A DNA stretch of 64,000 nucleotides from DATJGR01 sp963780795. Lineage in GTDB: Bacteria > Pseudomonadota > Gammaproteobacteria > Pseudomonadales > Azotimanducaceae. Under the pieces are notes generated by a model, which was given only the letters and a program-made list of their open reading frames with translations, was not told the DNA's origin and searched no databases. The translations under genes and the position numbers were made by a program. Shown here in pieces: positions 37,416 through 46,003 of this stretch (its first letter is position 1; each line of letters begins with the position of its first letter). Location of the stretch: the NCBI GenBank assembly GCA_963780795.1, contig CAWADH010000009.1, forward strand, positions 62,001 through 126,000. The letters are read 5' to 3'.

Positions 37416-37766
37416 GTGGACGTTTTGGACAGCATCAAAGAACAGATCAGCAGCAACGCGATCATCCTTTACATGAAGGGTTCGCCGCAGGCGCCGCAGT
37501 GCGGTTTCTCGGCGCAAACCGTGCAGTGCCTGATGGCCTGCGGAGAGCGGTTTGCCTATGTCGACGTGTTGAGCAACCCGGACGTTCGCGCGAATCTGCC
37601 GGCCTATGCGAACTGGCCGACGTTTCCGCAACTGTGGGTCGAAGGAGAACTCGTCGGCGGCTGCGACATCGTGACCGAGATGTACCAGTCGGGCGAGTTG
37701 AAGACGCTGATCGCCGGCGCGGCGGCACGCGCCAAAGCTGCAACACCCGCGACCGCAACGAAGTAA
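37416..37766 (+). CDS. grxD: Monothiol glutaredoxin
   Basis: A 116-residue CGFS-type glutaredoxin, which carries [2Fe-2S] clusters to target proteins. The active motif is QCGFSAQTV, followed by the glutathione-binding TFPQLWVEGELVGGCD. The GTG at 37416 sits behind GAGGTAA. A TACAAT at 37377-37382 could be its -10 box, but the -35 is poor. A short Ala/Thr-rich tail follows the fold. Confidence 0.93.
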   Translation: MDVLDSIKEQISSNAIILYMKGSPQAPQCGFSAQTVQCLMACGERFAYVDVLSNPDVRANLPAYANWPTFPQLWVEGELVGGCDIVTEMYQSGELKTLIAGAAARAKAATPATATK

Positions 37767-37797
37767 CCCGTGTCGTGTCTTCGGACACGACACCCCG

Positions 37798-38421
37798 CTA
37801 CTCGCGGAGCGGCCAGCCGCCCATATCCTGCCACCGATTGACGATCGCGCAGAACAGCGCGGCCGTCACCTCTGCGTCGTAGCGCGCGGAGTGTGCCTCG
37901 TTGCTGTCGTAGGCAATTCCGGCGCGGCCGCACGCCTGGCTGAGCACCGTTTGGCCGTAGGCGACTGCCGCAAGCGACGCGGTGTCGATGAACGAAAACG
38001 GGTGAAACGGATTGCGCTTGATGTCGTTGCGATTGGCGCCCGACATGATGAACTGATGATCGAAAGCGGCGTTGTGGGCGACCACGATCGCGCGACTGCA
38101 GCCGCCGTGCTTGACCGCTTTGCGCACCTCGCGAAAGAACTCCTGGAACACCTCCGGTTCTGCGCGCGCCTTACGCGCCGGATTGTACGGATCGATGCCG
38201 ATGAAGCGCAGCGAAGCCGGGTCCATGTTGGTTCCCGGTAGCGGTGCCACCTGGTAATGCAGTAGTTGATTGCGCGTCAGGCGCTCGCCGTCGTAGTGCA
38301 GCAGTACGGCAGCGAGTTCCAGAATGGCATCGCCGCTCGCGTTGAAGCCGCCGGTTTCCAGGTCGACCACGACGGGCAGAAAACCGCGGAAGCGGTCTGC
38401 AATCTGGGATCTTTCGGACAC
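37798..38421 (-). CDS. rnt: Ribonuclease T
   Basis: RNase T is a DEDDh 3'-5' exonuclease that trims tRNA and other stable RNA ends. The motifs are present: VVDLETGGFN (Asp, Glu), AHNAAFDHQF (Asp) and HSARYDAE (His, Asp). The GTG at 38421 is preceded by GGAGAGAG and gives 207 residues, near the 215 of E. coli. The reading frame stays open far upstream but that part is antisense to motY. It is divergent from motY. Confidence 0.94.
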   Translation of the reverse strand: MSERSQIADRFRGFLPVVVDLETGGFNASGDAILELAAVLLHYDGERLTRNQLLHYQVAPLPGTNMDPASLRFIGIDPYNPARKARAEPEVFQEFFREVRKAVKHGGCSRAIVVAHNAAFDHQFIMSGANRNDIKRNPFHPFSFIDTASLAAVAYGQTVLSQACGRAGIAYDSNEAHSARYDAEVTAALFCAIVNRWQDMGGWPLRE

Positions 38422-38535
38422 TGCTCTCTCCACATGAGCGGGTACCTTACCACGCCCGTCGAGAGCGCCGGTCTCGCCGCCGGGTAAAGAATCCGCGCCG
38501 CGTGCCGATAGCCAACGAAAGGCACAGGAACTCCC

Positions 38536-39408
38536 GTGGCGCGAAGCATTGCCTCGATGGTTTTGGTTCTGACGTGGTGTGTCGCGTCGGCGGAAGCGCC
38601 GCTCGAATTCGGCGCGGCGCCGGCGGATGCCGCGTGGCAGTTCGAAGGCAGCCGCACCGTCTGCCGGTTGTCCCATGAAATTCCAAATTTCGGCGAAGCG
38701 CGCTTCGTGCAACAGGCGGGAGGCAGCCTGCAGTTCGACATGTCCGCATGGCGCGTCGACCTGAGCGGCGCGCTCGACGTCACGAGCTTCGCGCCGCCCT
38801 GGCTCGCCGGACATCCGCTGGATAAGGCCCTCGGTCGCGTCGAAGTGTCGCAGCCGCACGAGGTCGTAGCGGACGCGGCGCTCGCCGAATCGATGCTGCG
38901 TGCGCTTTATCGCGGCGAGCAGCCGCGGTTTGCATCGCAGGACGTCAGGGTCTCGCTCTCGGCGGTGAGCTTCAGGCCGCTTTACGATTCCTACGCCCGC
39001 TGTGTGGCGCAGCTGGTGCCGGTGTCGTTCAAGCAGATCGAACGCAGCACCATCGCATTCGCGCCGGGCCGCGCGAGCCTGAACGATGCCGCTAAGGCGC
39101 GTCTCGACCTGATCGCCGAATACGTGAAGGCAGATCGCGCCGTCTCGCACATATTCGTCGAAGGTTATACGGACAGTTCCGGTCGCGAACGCAAGAACCG
39201 CGTTCTCTCCGAGCAGCGCGCGAAAGCCGTCACGAGCTACCTCATTGGCGCCGGCTGCGGCTCGGAATCCATCGAGTATCGCTTCCACGGCTCGCGCTTT
39301 CCGATCGCCTCGAACGACACCGAGGCGGGGCGGGTTCAGAACCGGCGCACCACGGTGCGGCTGGAACGCGGTCCGGAGCGCGGTCCGGCAAAGGTTGCTA
39401 AGCGCTGA
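38536..39408 (+). CDS. motY: Sodium-type flagellar motor protein MotY
   Basis: A 290-residue periplasmic protein with a signal peptide (residues 1 to about 20) and a C-terminal OmpA-like peptidoglycan-binding domain (VEGYTDSSGRERKNRVLSEQRA). The N-terminal region QFEGSRTVCRLSHEIPNFGE is the MotY signature, which forms the T-ring of the flagellar motor. It starts at GTG 38536. No other flagellar gene is in the window. It converges on argG with only four bases between the stops. Confidence 0.9.
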   Translation: MARSIASMVLVLTWCVASAEAPLEFGAAPADAAWQFEGSRTVCRLSHEIPNFGEARFVQQAGGSLQFDMSAWRVDLSGALDVTSFAPPWLAGHPLDKALGRVEVSQPHEVVADAALAESMLRALYRGEQPRFASQDVRVSLSAVSFRPLYDSYARCVAQLVPVSFKQIERSTIAFAPGRASLNDAAKARLDLIAEYVKADRAVSHIFVEGYTDSSGRERKNRVLSEQRAKAVTSYLIGAGCGSESIEYRFHGSRFPIASNDTEAGRVQNRRTTVRLERGPERGPAKVAKR

Positions 39409-39412
39409 GTGC

Positions 39413-40759
39413 TCAACCTTCCTTTTCGGGATCGTGTGGCAGGAGCGACAACTCGCCGTCGGAATCGGACGCCAGCAGACCTACTTTCGAGTAGATCTGC
39501 AGCTTCTCGCGCGTATCGCTGATGTCCATGTTGCGCATGGTCAGCTGACCGATGCGGTCCTGCTGCGTGAACGCGCCCGCGCCTTTTTCCATCGTCAGGC
39601 GATCGGGGTGATAGGTGAGATTCGGGCTGACCGTATCGAGTAACGAATAGTCGTTGCCACGACGCAGCTGCAGCGTCACCTCACCGGTCACCGCGCGCGC
39701 CACCCAACGTTGCGCCGTGTCTCTCAGCATCATGCATTGCGGATCGAACCAGCGGCCCTGGTAAAGCAGGCGACCCAGACGGCGGCCGTTGGTGCGGTAC
39801 TGTTCGATCGTGTCTTCGTTGTGGATACCGGTGACGAGCCGCTCGTAGGCGATGTGCAGCAATGCCATTCCGGGCGCCTCGTAGATGCCGCGGCTCTTCG
39901 CTTCGATGATCCGGTTCTCGATCTGATCGCACATACCGAGACCGTGCCGCCCACCGATCTCGTTGGCGCGCGAGAACAGGTCAAGGGCCGTGTCGAACGC
40001 CTCGCCGTTCAATGCAACCGGTTGGCCTTCGTCGAAACGCACCGTCACCGTCTCCGGCTTCACTGGCACTTCGTCGCGCCAGAATGCGACGCCCATGATC
40101 GGCTGCACGATGTCGATGCCCTTGTTGAGGTATTCGAGATCCTTGGCTTCGTGCGTGGCGCCGAGAATGTTGGAGTCGGTCGAGTACGCCTTCTCGACGC
40201 TCATCTTGTACGCGAAGCCGTGTGCGGCCATGTACTGCGACATCTCGGTGCGTCCCCCGAGTTCGTCGATGAACTGCTGATCGAGCCACGGTTTGTAGAT
40301 CTGCAGCCGCGGATTGGCGAGCAGTCCGTAGCGATAGAACCGCTCGATGTCGTTGCCTTTGTACGTGCTTCCGTCACCCCAGATATTGACGTCATCTTCG
40401 CGCATCGCGACCACGAGCATCGTTCCGGTAACGGCGCGACCGAGGGGCGTCGTGTTGAAGTAGGTGGCGCCGCCGGTGGAAATGTGAAATGCGCCGCATT
40501 GAATGGCTGCGATGCCTTCCGCAACGAGCTGCGGGCGGCATTCGATCAGGCGTGCCGTCTCGGCTCCATAGGCCAGCGCCTTGCGGGGGATCTCGTCGTA
40601 GTCGGATTCGTCCGGCTGCCCGAGATTCGCCGTGTACGTGCACGGAATCGCGCCCTTGGCACGCATCCAATGCACCGCGGCGCTCGTATCCAGGCCACCG
40701 GAGAACGCGATGCCGACCCGTTTGCCGACCGGGAGTCGCTGCAGGATGTTCGTGGCCAT
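39413..40759 (-). CDS. argG: Argininosuccinate synthase
   Basis: ArgG links citrulline and aspartate using ATP. The 448 residues match the long E. coli type rather than the shorter form. The nucleotide loop is AFSGGLDTSAAVHW, and STGGATYFNTTPLG and STDSNILG are typical. It stands alone, apart from argD-argF about 5 kb away. Two hairpin-forming inverted repeats lie in its 249-bp upstream region. Confidence 0.96.
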   Translation of the reverse strand: MATNILQRLPVGKRVGIAFSGGLDTSAAVHWMRAKGAIPCTYTANLGQPDESDYDEIPRKALAYGAETARLIECRPQLVAEGIAAIQCGAFHISTGGATYFNTTPLGRAVTGTMLVVAMREDDVNIWGDGSTYKGNDIERFYRYGLLANPRLQIYKPWLDQQFIDELGGRTEMSQYMAAHGFAYKMSVEKAYSTDSNILGATHEAKDLEYLNKGIDIVQPIMGVAFWRDEVPVKPETVTVRFDEGQPVALNGEAFDTALDLFSRANEIGGRHGLGMCDQIENRIIEAKSRGIYEAPGMALLHIAYERLVTGIHNEDTIEQYRTNGRRLGRLLYQGRWFDPQCMMLRDTAQRWVARAVTGEVTLQLRRGNDYSLLDTVSPNLTYHPDRLTMEKGAGAFTQQDRIGQLTMRNMDISDTREKLQIYSKVGLLASDSDGELSLLPHDPEKEG

Positions 40760-40827
40760 GACCAGCTCCGAAAAAGAGGCGAATAGTAGTGGGAATGCGC
40801 CGTGTCGTCAGCGCTGGTGGCTGTCGG

Positions 40828-40852
40828 GGTCGGCGGTTCGGAACGGCCGACC
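40828..40852. repeat. Inverted repeat upstream of argG
   Basis: GGTCGGC at 40828-40834 and GCCGACC at 40846-40852 pair perfectly, and the inner GTTC and GAAC extend the stem after one mismatch. It could be an RNA hairpin or protein-binding site between argG and the zinc-ribbon gene. Confidence 0.4.
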
Positions 40853-40919
40853 GACGGCTTTTGCGTTGCGAACCTAGTCACGTTCGACTGCAACGCGCGC
40901 GCCTATCATGAAAAGGACG

Positions 40920-40939
40920 CGGCTGGATGCACCCAGCCG
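40920..40939. repeat. Second inverted repeat upstream of argG
   Basis: CGGCTGG at 40920-40926 and CCAGCCG at 40933-40939 form a perfect 7-bp stem with a 6-base loop. On the minus strand it is followed by CGTCCTTTT, so it could act as a weak terminator or attenuator in that direction. Confidence 0.35.
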
Positions 40940-41008
40940 AAAGTCGTTCGGGCTTCTCCCGGTGCCGCGCGCGTGCCGACCGGTTGGCCTAGCAGTTCGG
41001 AGTGATCG

Positions 41009-41797
41009 ATGGGCCGCTTTCAGGTGTTGTTCAGTGGTGAGGTGGTGGAGGGCGCCACCGAGGCGGCTGTTCGACAGAATCTCATGCGTCGGCTGGGGCT
41101 CGACGAGCGCAAGGTGGCGCAGCTGTTCAGCGGCCGCACCGTGGTCATTCGCAGCGACCTCACGCGCGAGGCCGCGGACGAACTGCAGGGCGAACTCGCC
41201 GCATTGGGCGCCATCGCGCGCATCAAGGACATATCGCCCGACGAGAAAGCCAAGTTCAAGATCGACAAGCACGTCGATCAGACGCTGAAAGACATCACCG
41301 CCGCACACCACGAATGCCCGCGCTGCGGTCACCTGCAGCTCGAATCCGAATTCTGCGCGCGCTGTGGCGTCGACATCGCGGCCGCGGCGAAGCAGAAGCG
41401 CAAGGAAGATCTGCTGATCGAGAAAAAGATCAAAGGGCTGAAGGACGGTCAGAAAGCGGGCGGGTTCGGCGAAGCCGACGCGGTAGTGCCCGACGTCGCC
41501 GACCGGATCGAGCCGATCAAACGCCGCACGCCGCGACCGGTGCCGTCGCAACAACGGGTGCGCCCTGCGATTGCGCCGCGTCCGGCAACTGCGCCGCGCG
41601 GCGCGTCGATGCGTCCGCATGCGCGCAGCGAACCGGTAGTTGCCCAGCGGGAGCCCGCACGACCGGAACCGGCAAGGCGGGAACGTCCGCGCCGCGAACC
41701 GCCGGCGAGCGCGCCCGCGAGTTCGTCCGGGAATCCCTTCGGCGGATTCTGGCGCAGCGTTCTGAAGCTGGGTCGCAAAGACGAGCGCAGCCAGTAG
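41009..41797 (+). CDS. Zinc-ribbon hypothetical protein
   Basis: A 262-residue soluble protein. The first 75 residues (MGRFQVLFSGEVVEGATEAA) look like a small alpha/beta domain found in other gammaproteobacterial proteins. A zinc ribbon follows, with CPRC and CARC near residues 101-118. The rest is charged, then a Pro/Arg-rich disordered stretch with a short hydrophobic end (FGGFWRSVLKLG). The ATG follows GGAG. Function unknown. It is 33 bases upstream of murI and probably cotranscribed. Confidence 0.75.
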   Translation: MGRFQVLFSGEVVEGATEAAVRQNLMRRLGLDERKVAQLFSGRTVVIRSDLTREAADELQGELAALGAIARIKDISPDEKAKFKIDKHVDQTLKDITAAHHECPRCGHLQLESEFCARCGVDIAAAAKQKRKEDLLIEKKIKGLKDGQKAGGFGEADAVVPDVADRIEPIKRRTPRPVPSQQRVRPAIAPRPATAPRGASMRPHARSEPVVAQREPARPEPARRERPRREPPASAPASSSGNPFGGFWRSVLKLGRKDERSQ

Positions 41798-41830
41798 AAT
41801 GCCGGCCACCCCCGTACGGGTCGCGCCGCA

Positions 41831-42679
41831 TTGCCATCGTTAGATCCTTCCCGCTCAGCCGAAATCACTGACGCGCCGATCGGCGTGTTCGATTCCGGCG
41901 TAGGCGGTCTCACTGTGTTGAAGGCGCTCGAAGCGGCGTTGCCGCTCGAGCGATTCATCTATCTCGGCGACACCGCGCGGCTTCCTTACGGTACGAAGAG
42001 CGCCGGTACCGTGCAGAAATACGCGGTGCAAGCGGCGCGTGCGCTGGTCGACCGCGGCGTGAAAGCGCTCGTGATCGCCTGCAATACCGCCTCGGCCGTG
42101 GCACTCGACGCGCTGCGCGACGCGTACTCGCCGCTGCCGGTGTTCGGCGTGGTGGATCCCGGCGCCGAGGCAGCGTGTCGGGTCTCGCGCCGCGGGCGCA
42201 TCGCCGTGATCGGAACCGAAGGCACCGTTCGCGGCGGCGCGTATCAGCGCGCGATTCTGTCGCGGCGCGCCGACGCCCGCGTGCTGGCGCGGCCGTGTCC
42301 GCTGCTGGTGTCGCTGGCGGAAGAGGGCTGGGTGTCCGGCGACGTACCGGAGCGCGTGATCGAAGCGTATCTGGGCGAGTGGTTGCGGGAGGAAACGCAT
42401 CCGGATTGCCTGCTGCTCGGCTGCACGCACTTTCCGATCCTGGCGCCGGTGATTCAGCGCGTCGGTGGTCCGGCGCTGACGCTCGTCGACTCTGCGGCGA
42501 CCACCGCCGCAGCAGTGGCACTGACGCTGGCTGCATCCGGACTCGCGCGCGGCGCGGCGACGGGTGGCGCGCGCAGACATCTGATGGCGACCGATGGTCG
42601 CGACCGCTTCGCGCGCGTCGGCCGGCACTTCCTGGGTGAAGCATTGACGGCGGACGACGTCGAGCTGGTCGACCTCTAA
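41831..42679 (+). CDS. murI: Glutamate racemase
   Basis: MurI makes D-glutamate for peptidoglycan. The 282 residues contain GVFDSGVGGLTVLKAL, YLGDTARLPYG, the catalytic cysteine in ACNTASAVAL and the second in LLGCTHFPIL. The start is TTG 41831; no ATG or GTG precedes the conserved GVFDSGVGG region. The stop overlaps the convergent nth stop by four bases. Confidence 0.94.
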   Translation: MPSLDPSRSAEITDAPIGVFDSGVGGLTVLKALEAALPLERFIYLGDTARLPYGTKSAGTVQKYAVQAARALVDRGVKALVIACNTASAVALDALRDAYSPLPVFGVVDPGAEAACRVSRRGRIAVIGTEGTVRGGAYQRAILSRRADARVLARPCPLLVSLAEEGWVSGDVPERVIEAYLGEWLREETHPDCLLLGCTHFPILAPVIQRVGGPALTLVDSAATTAAAVALTLAASGLARGAATGGARRHLMATDGRDRFARVGRHFLGEALTADDVELVDL

Positions 42680-43317
42680 CGGTCGTACTCGGTCTTGTGC
42701 GGGTACTCGCAGAGGTCTTCGATCGGACACGCGCCGCAGTGCGGTTTACGTGCGGTGCAGACGTAGCGGCCGTGCAGGATCAGCCAGTGGTGGGCGAAAT
42801 CCTTGAATTCGGCCGGCACCAGTCTCACCAGCCGGTCTTCGACTTCGCGAACCGTCTTGCCGCGCGCGATGCGCGTGCGGTTGGCAACCCGGAACACGTG
42901 CGTGTCGACCGCGATCGTCGGTTCGCCGAATGCGGTGTTGAGTACCACGTTCGCGGTCTTGCGTCCCACACCGGGTAACGCTTCCAACGCGGCGCGGTCG
43001 CGCGGCACTTCGCCGTCGTGCTGCTCGATGAGAATCTGGCACGTCTTAATGACGTTGCGCGCCTTCGTGTTGTAGAGCCCGATGTTGCGGATGTAAGGCG
43101 TGAGACCTTCGACGCCGAGCGCAAGCACCTTTGCCGGCGTGTTGGCAACCGGAAACAGCTTTTGCGTTGCGAGATTGACGCTGACATCCGTCGCTTGCGC
43201 CGACAGAATCACCGAAATCAGCAGCTCGAACGGCGAGGCGTACTCCAGTTCGGTTTCGGGAGCGGGCGTCGCATCGCGCAGCCGCTCGAAGATCAGATGT
43301 CTCTTCCCGGCGTTCAT
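42676..43317 (-). CDS. nth: Endonuclease III
   Basis: Nth is the base-excision-repair glycosylase/AP lyase for oxidised pyrimidines. The helix-hairpin-helix LPGVGRKTANVVLN carries the catalytic lysine, Asp is in AVDTHVFRV, and the [4Fe-4S] cysteines follow as CTARKPHCGACPIEDLC. The ATG at 43317 overlaps the rnfE stop (ATGA) and gives 213 residues. The rnf-nth linkage matches E. coli. Confidence 0.95.
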   Translation of the reverse strand: MNAGKRHLIFERLRDATPAPETELEYASPFELLISVILSAQATDVSVNLATQKLFPVANTPAKVLALGVEGLTPYIRNIGLYNTKARNVIKTCQILIEQHDGEVPRDRAALEALPGVGRKTANVVLNTAFGEPTIAVDTHVFRVANRTRIARGKTVREVEDRLVRLVPAEFKDFAHHWLILHGRYVCTARKPHCGACPIEDLCEYPHKTEYDR

Positions 43318-43859
43318 GGGCGTGCTGCGACCGCGTTCTTTGCGGCGAGCAGCAATGCCACCGTGAGGAACGCGCCCGGCGGAAGCGCGGCCAGCGGCAG
43401 GCCGTACGCTGCACCTTCCCGTACCGCGCCGACCACCAACACCACGGCGACGAACCCGGATCCGGTGACCGCGCTGGCGAGCAGCACGCGGCCGATCGAC
43501 TCGTGGCGCGCGACGCGATCGGCGTGCGTCAGGATGACGCAGTTCGAGACGACGATCTGCAGGAACAGCGCGATCCGCTGGAACGAGTCGAACGCGTAGG
43601 CCTGCGTCAGCATCACGACGACCGTGGTGCACAAGCCGATTACCAGCATGTATGCCGGCAGCGGCGCAGCATCCGGTATGAAGTTGCGGAGCGCGGAGAT
43701 GGCGCCGTTGGACAGAACCAGAATGGCAAACGTCGCCGTTGCGATCGCAAACGCGTCGCTCACGTTCGTGGTGACCGCCAGCAGTGGACACAGGCCGAGC
43801 AGTTGGTGCCAGACCGGGTTGTCTCGCCAGGCAGTTCCGGCTTCATTCATCGATGACAT
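43314..43859 (-). CDS. rnfE: Ion-translocating electron transport subunit RnfE/RsxE
   Basis: A 181-residue integral membrane subunit of the Rnf/Rsx complex, shorter than the E. coli protein (231). It keeps QLLGLCPLLAVT and the second cysteine in VVSNCVIL, which in homologues help bind an iron-sulfur cluster shared with RnfA. The loop between later helices is missing. ATG 43859 follows GGAACTG; ATG 43850 is an alternative. It overlaps rnfG and nth by a few bases. Confidence 0.88.
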   Translation of the reverse strand: MSSMNEAGTAWRDNPVWHQLLGLCPLLAVTTNVSDAFAIATATFAILVLSNGAISALRNFIPDAAPLPAYMLVIGLCTTVVVMLTQAYAFDSFQRIALFLQIVVSNCVILTHADRVARHESIGRVLLASAVTGSGFVAVVLVVGAVREGAAYGLPLAALPPGAFLTVALLLAAKNAVAARP

Positions 43860-44412
43860 CCGAACAGTTCCGTGCGGGTGCGTTGGCCGCGTCGGACGAT
43901 GCGTCGGCCAGCGCCCCACGAACCCCCTCGACCACTGCGCGCGAGGTTACGCTGGCGCCGCTGATCGCGTCGATCCGTCCGCCGTCGGCGGTCAACGCCA
44001 CATCGTCCGCTGACAGTCCATTGAACCGCAGAATCCATGCCGATCTGGCCGTGTCGATTGCGTCGCCGATACCAGTCGTTTCGCGATGACTGACGGCGCG
44101 GACGCCGGTCAACCTGTTTGCCGCGTCCAGGCCGATCAGCAGCCGGATCGGCCCCGCATAGCCGGACGCAGTGTGCAGGAAGACGCGGTACAACGGCGTA
44201 CCCGAGGCGGAACAGATCGTCAGCGGTGCAACGGAAGGACCGCGCAGGTTCGCCACCCTCGCGTCGCCGGTGACGTCCACCAGTGGACGCAGCGTCACGC
44301 GGTGTTCGTTCGCGTCGATGCGTGCGCGCGTAAGTGCATTGACGCCGGTGAGCGCGGCGGCGGCGACGGCGCCGAGCAGGCCGAGCCGCCACGCTGTGGC
44401 CGCAACGCTCAA
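43843..44412 (-). CDS. rnfG: Electron transport complex subunit RnfG/RsxG
   Basis: A 189-residue membrane-anchored flavoprotein subunit. A single N-terminal helix (LGLLGAVAAAALTG) precedes an FMN-binding domain. The flavin attachment site reads AISGASVTS; in most RnfG and NqrC proteins the fourth position (SGAT) is the threonine that receives FMN, here serine. The start is TTG 44412, sharing bases with the rnfD stop (TTGA). It is followed by rnfE. Confidence 0.88.
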   Translation of the reverse strand: MSVAATAWRLGLLGAVAAAALTGVNALTRARIDANEHRVTLRPLVDVTGDARVANLRGPSVAPLTICSASGTPLYRVFLHTASGYAGPIRLLIGLDAANRLTGVRAVSHRETTGIGDAIDTARSAWILRFNGLSADDVALTADGGRIDAISGASVTSRAVVEGVRGALADASSDAANAPARNCSDVIDE

Positions 44413-45338
44413 GCGACACCTGCGTTGCGCTGGTTCACCGCGCGGTCGATCAACGGCGCGGCGGCATTGCCGAGCAGCACCGCGAACGCGATGCCGTCCG
44501 GATACGTCGACGCCGTTCTGATTGCGAACAACGACACGCCGATCAACACGCCGTAGTAGATGCGCCCGCGCGAGGTCGTTGGGGAACTGACCGGATCGGT
44601 CGCGACGAAGAACGTGCCCAACATCGTGCCACCGCTGAGACAGTGGAACAGCGGCGAGCCGAGACTGGCCGAGCTGCCGCCGTCGTAGTTGATCGCGGCG
44701 ACCAGCGATAGCGATGCAAGGATCGAGAGCGGAATCCGCCAATCGACGACGCGGGTGGCGATCAATGCAGCGCCGCCGAGGAGATAGGCGACGTTCAGCC
44801 ATTCCCACGCGGCGGCGGTGAACGCGCCGAAACCGCGGGGCGGCGTCCAGAAGTCGGCGACGGTGAGCCCGCCGCGGTGTTTGAATGCATCCAGCACGGT
44901 AGGACCGGTAATGCCGTCGACGGCCGTGCCCGTCGTGTCGGGCCAAACCGCGAGCGCGGCGGGAAACGACAGCAACAGGGCGGCGTATCCGACCATCGCC
45001 GGATTGAAGGGATTCGCGCCGGCGCCGCCGAACGCGTGCTTGCCGATGCCGACGGCGATCAACACGCCGACGATGACGATGCCGACCGGAACCGCGGGCG
45101 GCAGCGCGAGTGCGAGCAGCGCAGCGGTGACGAGTCCGCTGCCGTCGCGCAGAACGTTCACCGGTGCAATGCCGCGCAGTTTCGCGATGGCTGTCTCAGC
45201 CGCCGCTGCCGTAATCGCCGCGATCGCGACGTTCGCCAGCACCCGGTCGCCGAAGGTGGCCGCCTGTAGCGTCGCACCGGGAGCCAGGGCAACCAGTACG
45301 AAGGCGGTCGTTTGCTGAGGCGTTGCGGGACGAATCAC
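44409..45338 (-). CDS. rnfD: Electron transport complex subunit RnfD/RsxD
   Basis: A 309-residue multi-pass membrane subunit. It contains many hydrophobic helices, a conserved KHAFGGAGANPFNPAMVGYAA-like region, and a covalent FMN motif near GITGPTVLDAF, where the final Thr is the likely acceptor. GTG 45338 overlaps the rnfB stop (GTGA). It follows rnfB directly, with no rnfC between, unlike the standard order rnfABCDGE. It is a little shorter than E. coli RsxD (352). Confidence 0.88.
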   Translation of the reverse strand: MIRPATPQQTTAFVLVALAPGATLQAATFGDRVLANVAIAAITAAAAETAIAKLRGIAPVNVLRDGSGLVTAALLALALPPAVPVGIVIVGVLIAVGIGKHAFGGAGANPFNPAMVGYAALLLSFPAALAVWPDTTGTAVDGITGPTVLDAFKHRGGLTVADFWTPPRGFGAFTAAAWEWLNVAYLLGGAALIATRVVDWRIPLSILASLSLVAAINYDGGSSASLGSPLFHCLSGGTMLGTFFVATDPVSSPTTSRGRIYYGVLIGVSLFAIRTASTYPDGIAFAVLLGNAAAPLIDRAVNQRNAGVA

Positions 45339-46003
45339 ACGTCGTCCCACGAACGCCGCGCCGCGAAGCGCGCCTGCCGTTGCTGACGGCGCTCCTCGGC
45401 CGCGAGCGCCTGAGCAGTGGCGCGCCGTTGGTGCGCTTCGAAGCGTCGCCGTGCATCGGCGGCGCGGCTTGCGTTGGCGTCGGGTTCCGGGAGTTCTGCG
45501 GTTGCGTTCCGAATGCCCGCGATCATCGCGATGCAGTCGACCGGACAGGCCGGTATGCACAACTCGCATCCTGTGCAATGGCGCGCGATCACGGCGTGCA
45601 TGTGCCCTGCGGCGCCGGAGATTGCGTCGACCGGACACGCTGGCAGGCACAATGCGCAGCCGATGCAACGCGACTCGTCGATCTGCGCGACGGCGAGCGG
45701 ATCCATCGGCTTCAGCTCCGGATCGAGCGCCACAACGGGCCGCTGTAATAGCGATGCGAGCGCGGCAATGGCTTGCGCACCGCCGGGCGGACAGCGATTG
45801 ATCGCGGCGCCCGCGGCCACAGCTTCTGCATAGGGACGGCAGCCGGGATGGCCGCAGCGCTCGCATTGCGTCTGCGGCAACAACAGATCGATGGCGGCGA
45901 CGAGCCTGGCGCCGGTCGGCCGTAGGCGCAGCTGCGCAAAGCCGAGCATCCCCCCCAACGCAATCGTCAGCAGACCGAGCACCGCTATTCCGGCGAATGC
46001 CAT
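45335..46003 (-). CDS. rnfB: Electron transport complex ferredoxin subunit RnfB/RsxB
   Basis: A 222-residue iron-sulfur subunit. An N-terminal membrane helix is followed by CERCGHPGC with a further Cys (NRCPPGG), and then two [4Fe-4S] clusters, CIGCALCLPACP and CTGCELCIPACP. The C-terminal tail is charged and Ala-rich. The ATG at 46003 directly abuts the rnfA stop. It should pass electrons to the membrane subunits; its donor is not clear without RnfC. Confidence 0.92.
   Translation of the reverse strand: MAFAGIAVLGLLTIALGGMLGFAQLRLRPTGARLVAAIDLLLPQTQCERCGHPGCRPYAEAVAAGAAINRCPPGGAQAIAALASLLQRPVVALDPELKPMDPLAVAQIDESRCIGCALCLPACPVDAISGAAGHMHAVIARHCTGCELCIPACPVDCIAMIAGIRNATAELPEPDANASRAADARRRFEAHQRRATAQALAAEERRQQRQARFAARRSWDDV

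Noticed and set aside
37798..39288. A 496-residue minus-strand frame over motY
   Set aside because: Only the first part from the stop (RNase T) is protein-like. The rest is the antisense frame of motY; high GC keeps it open.
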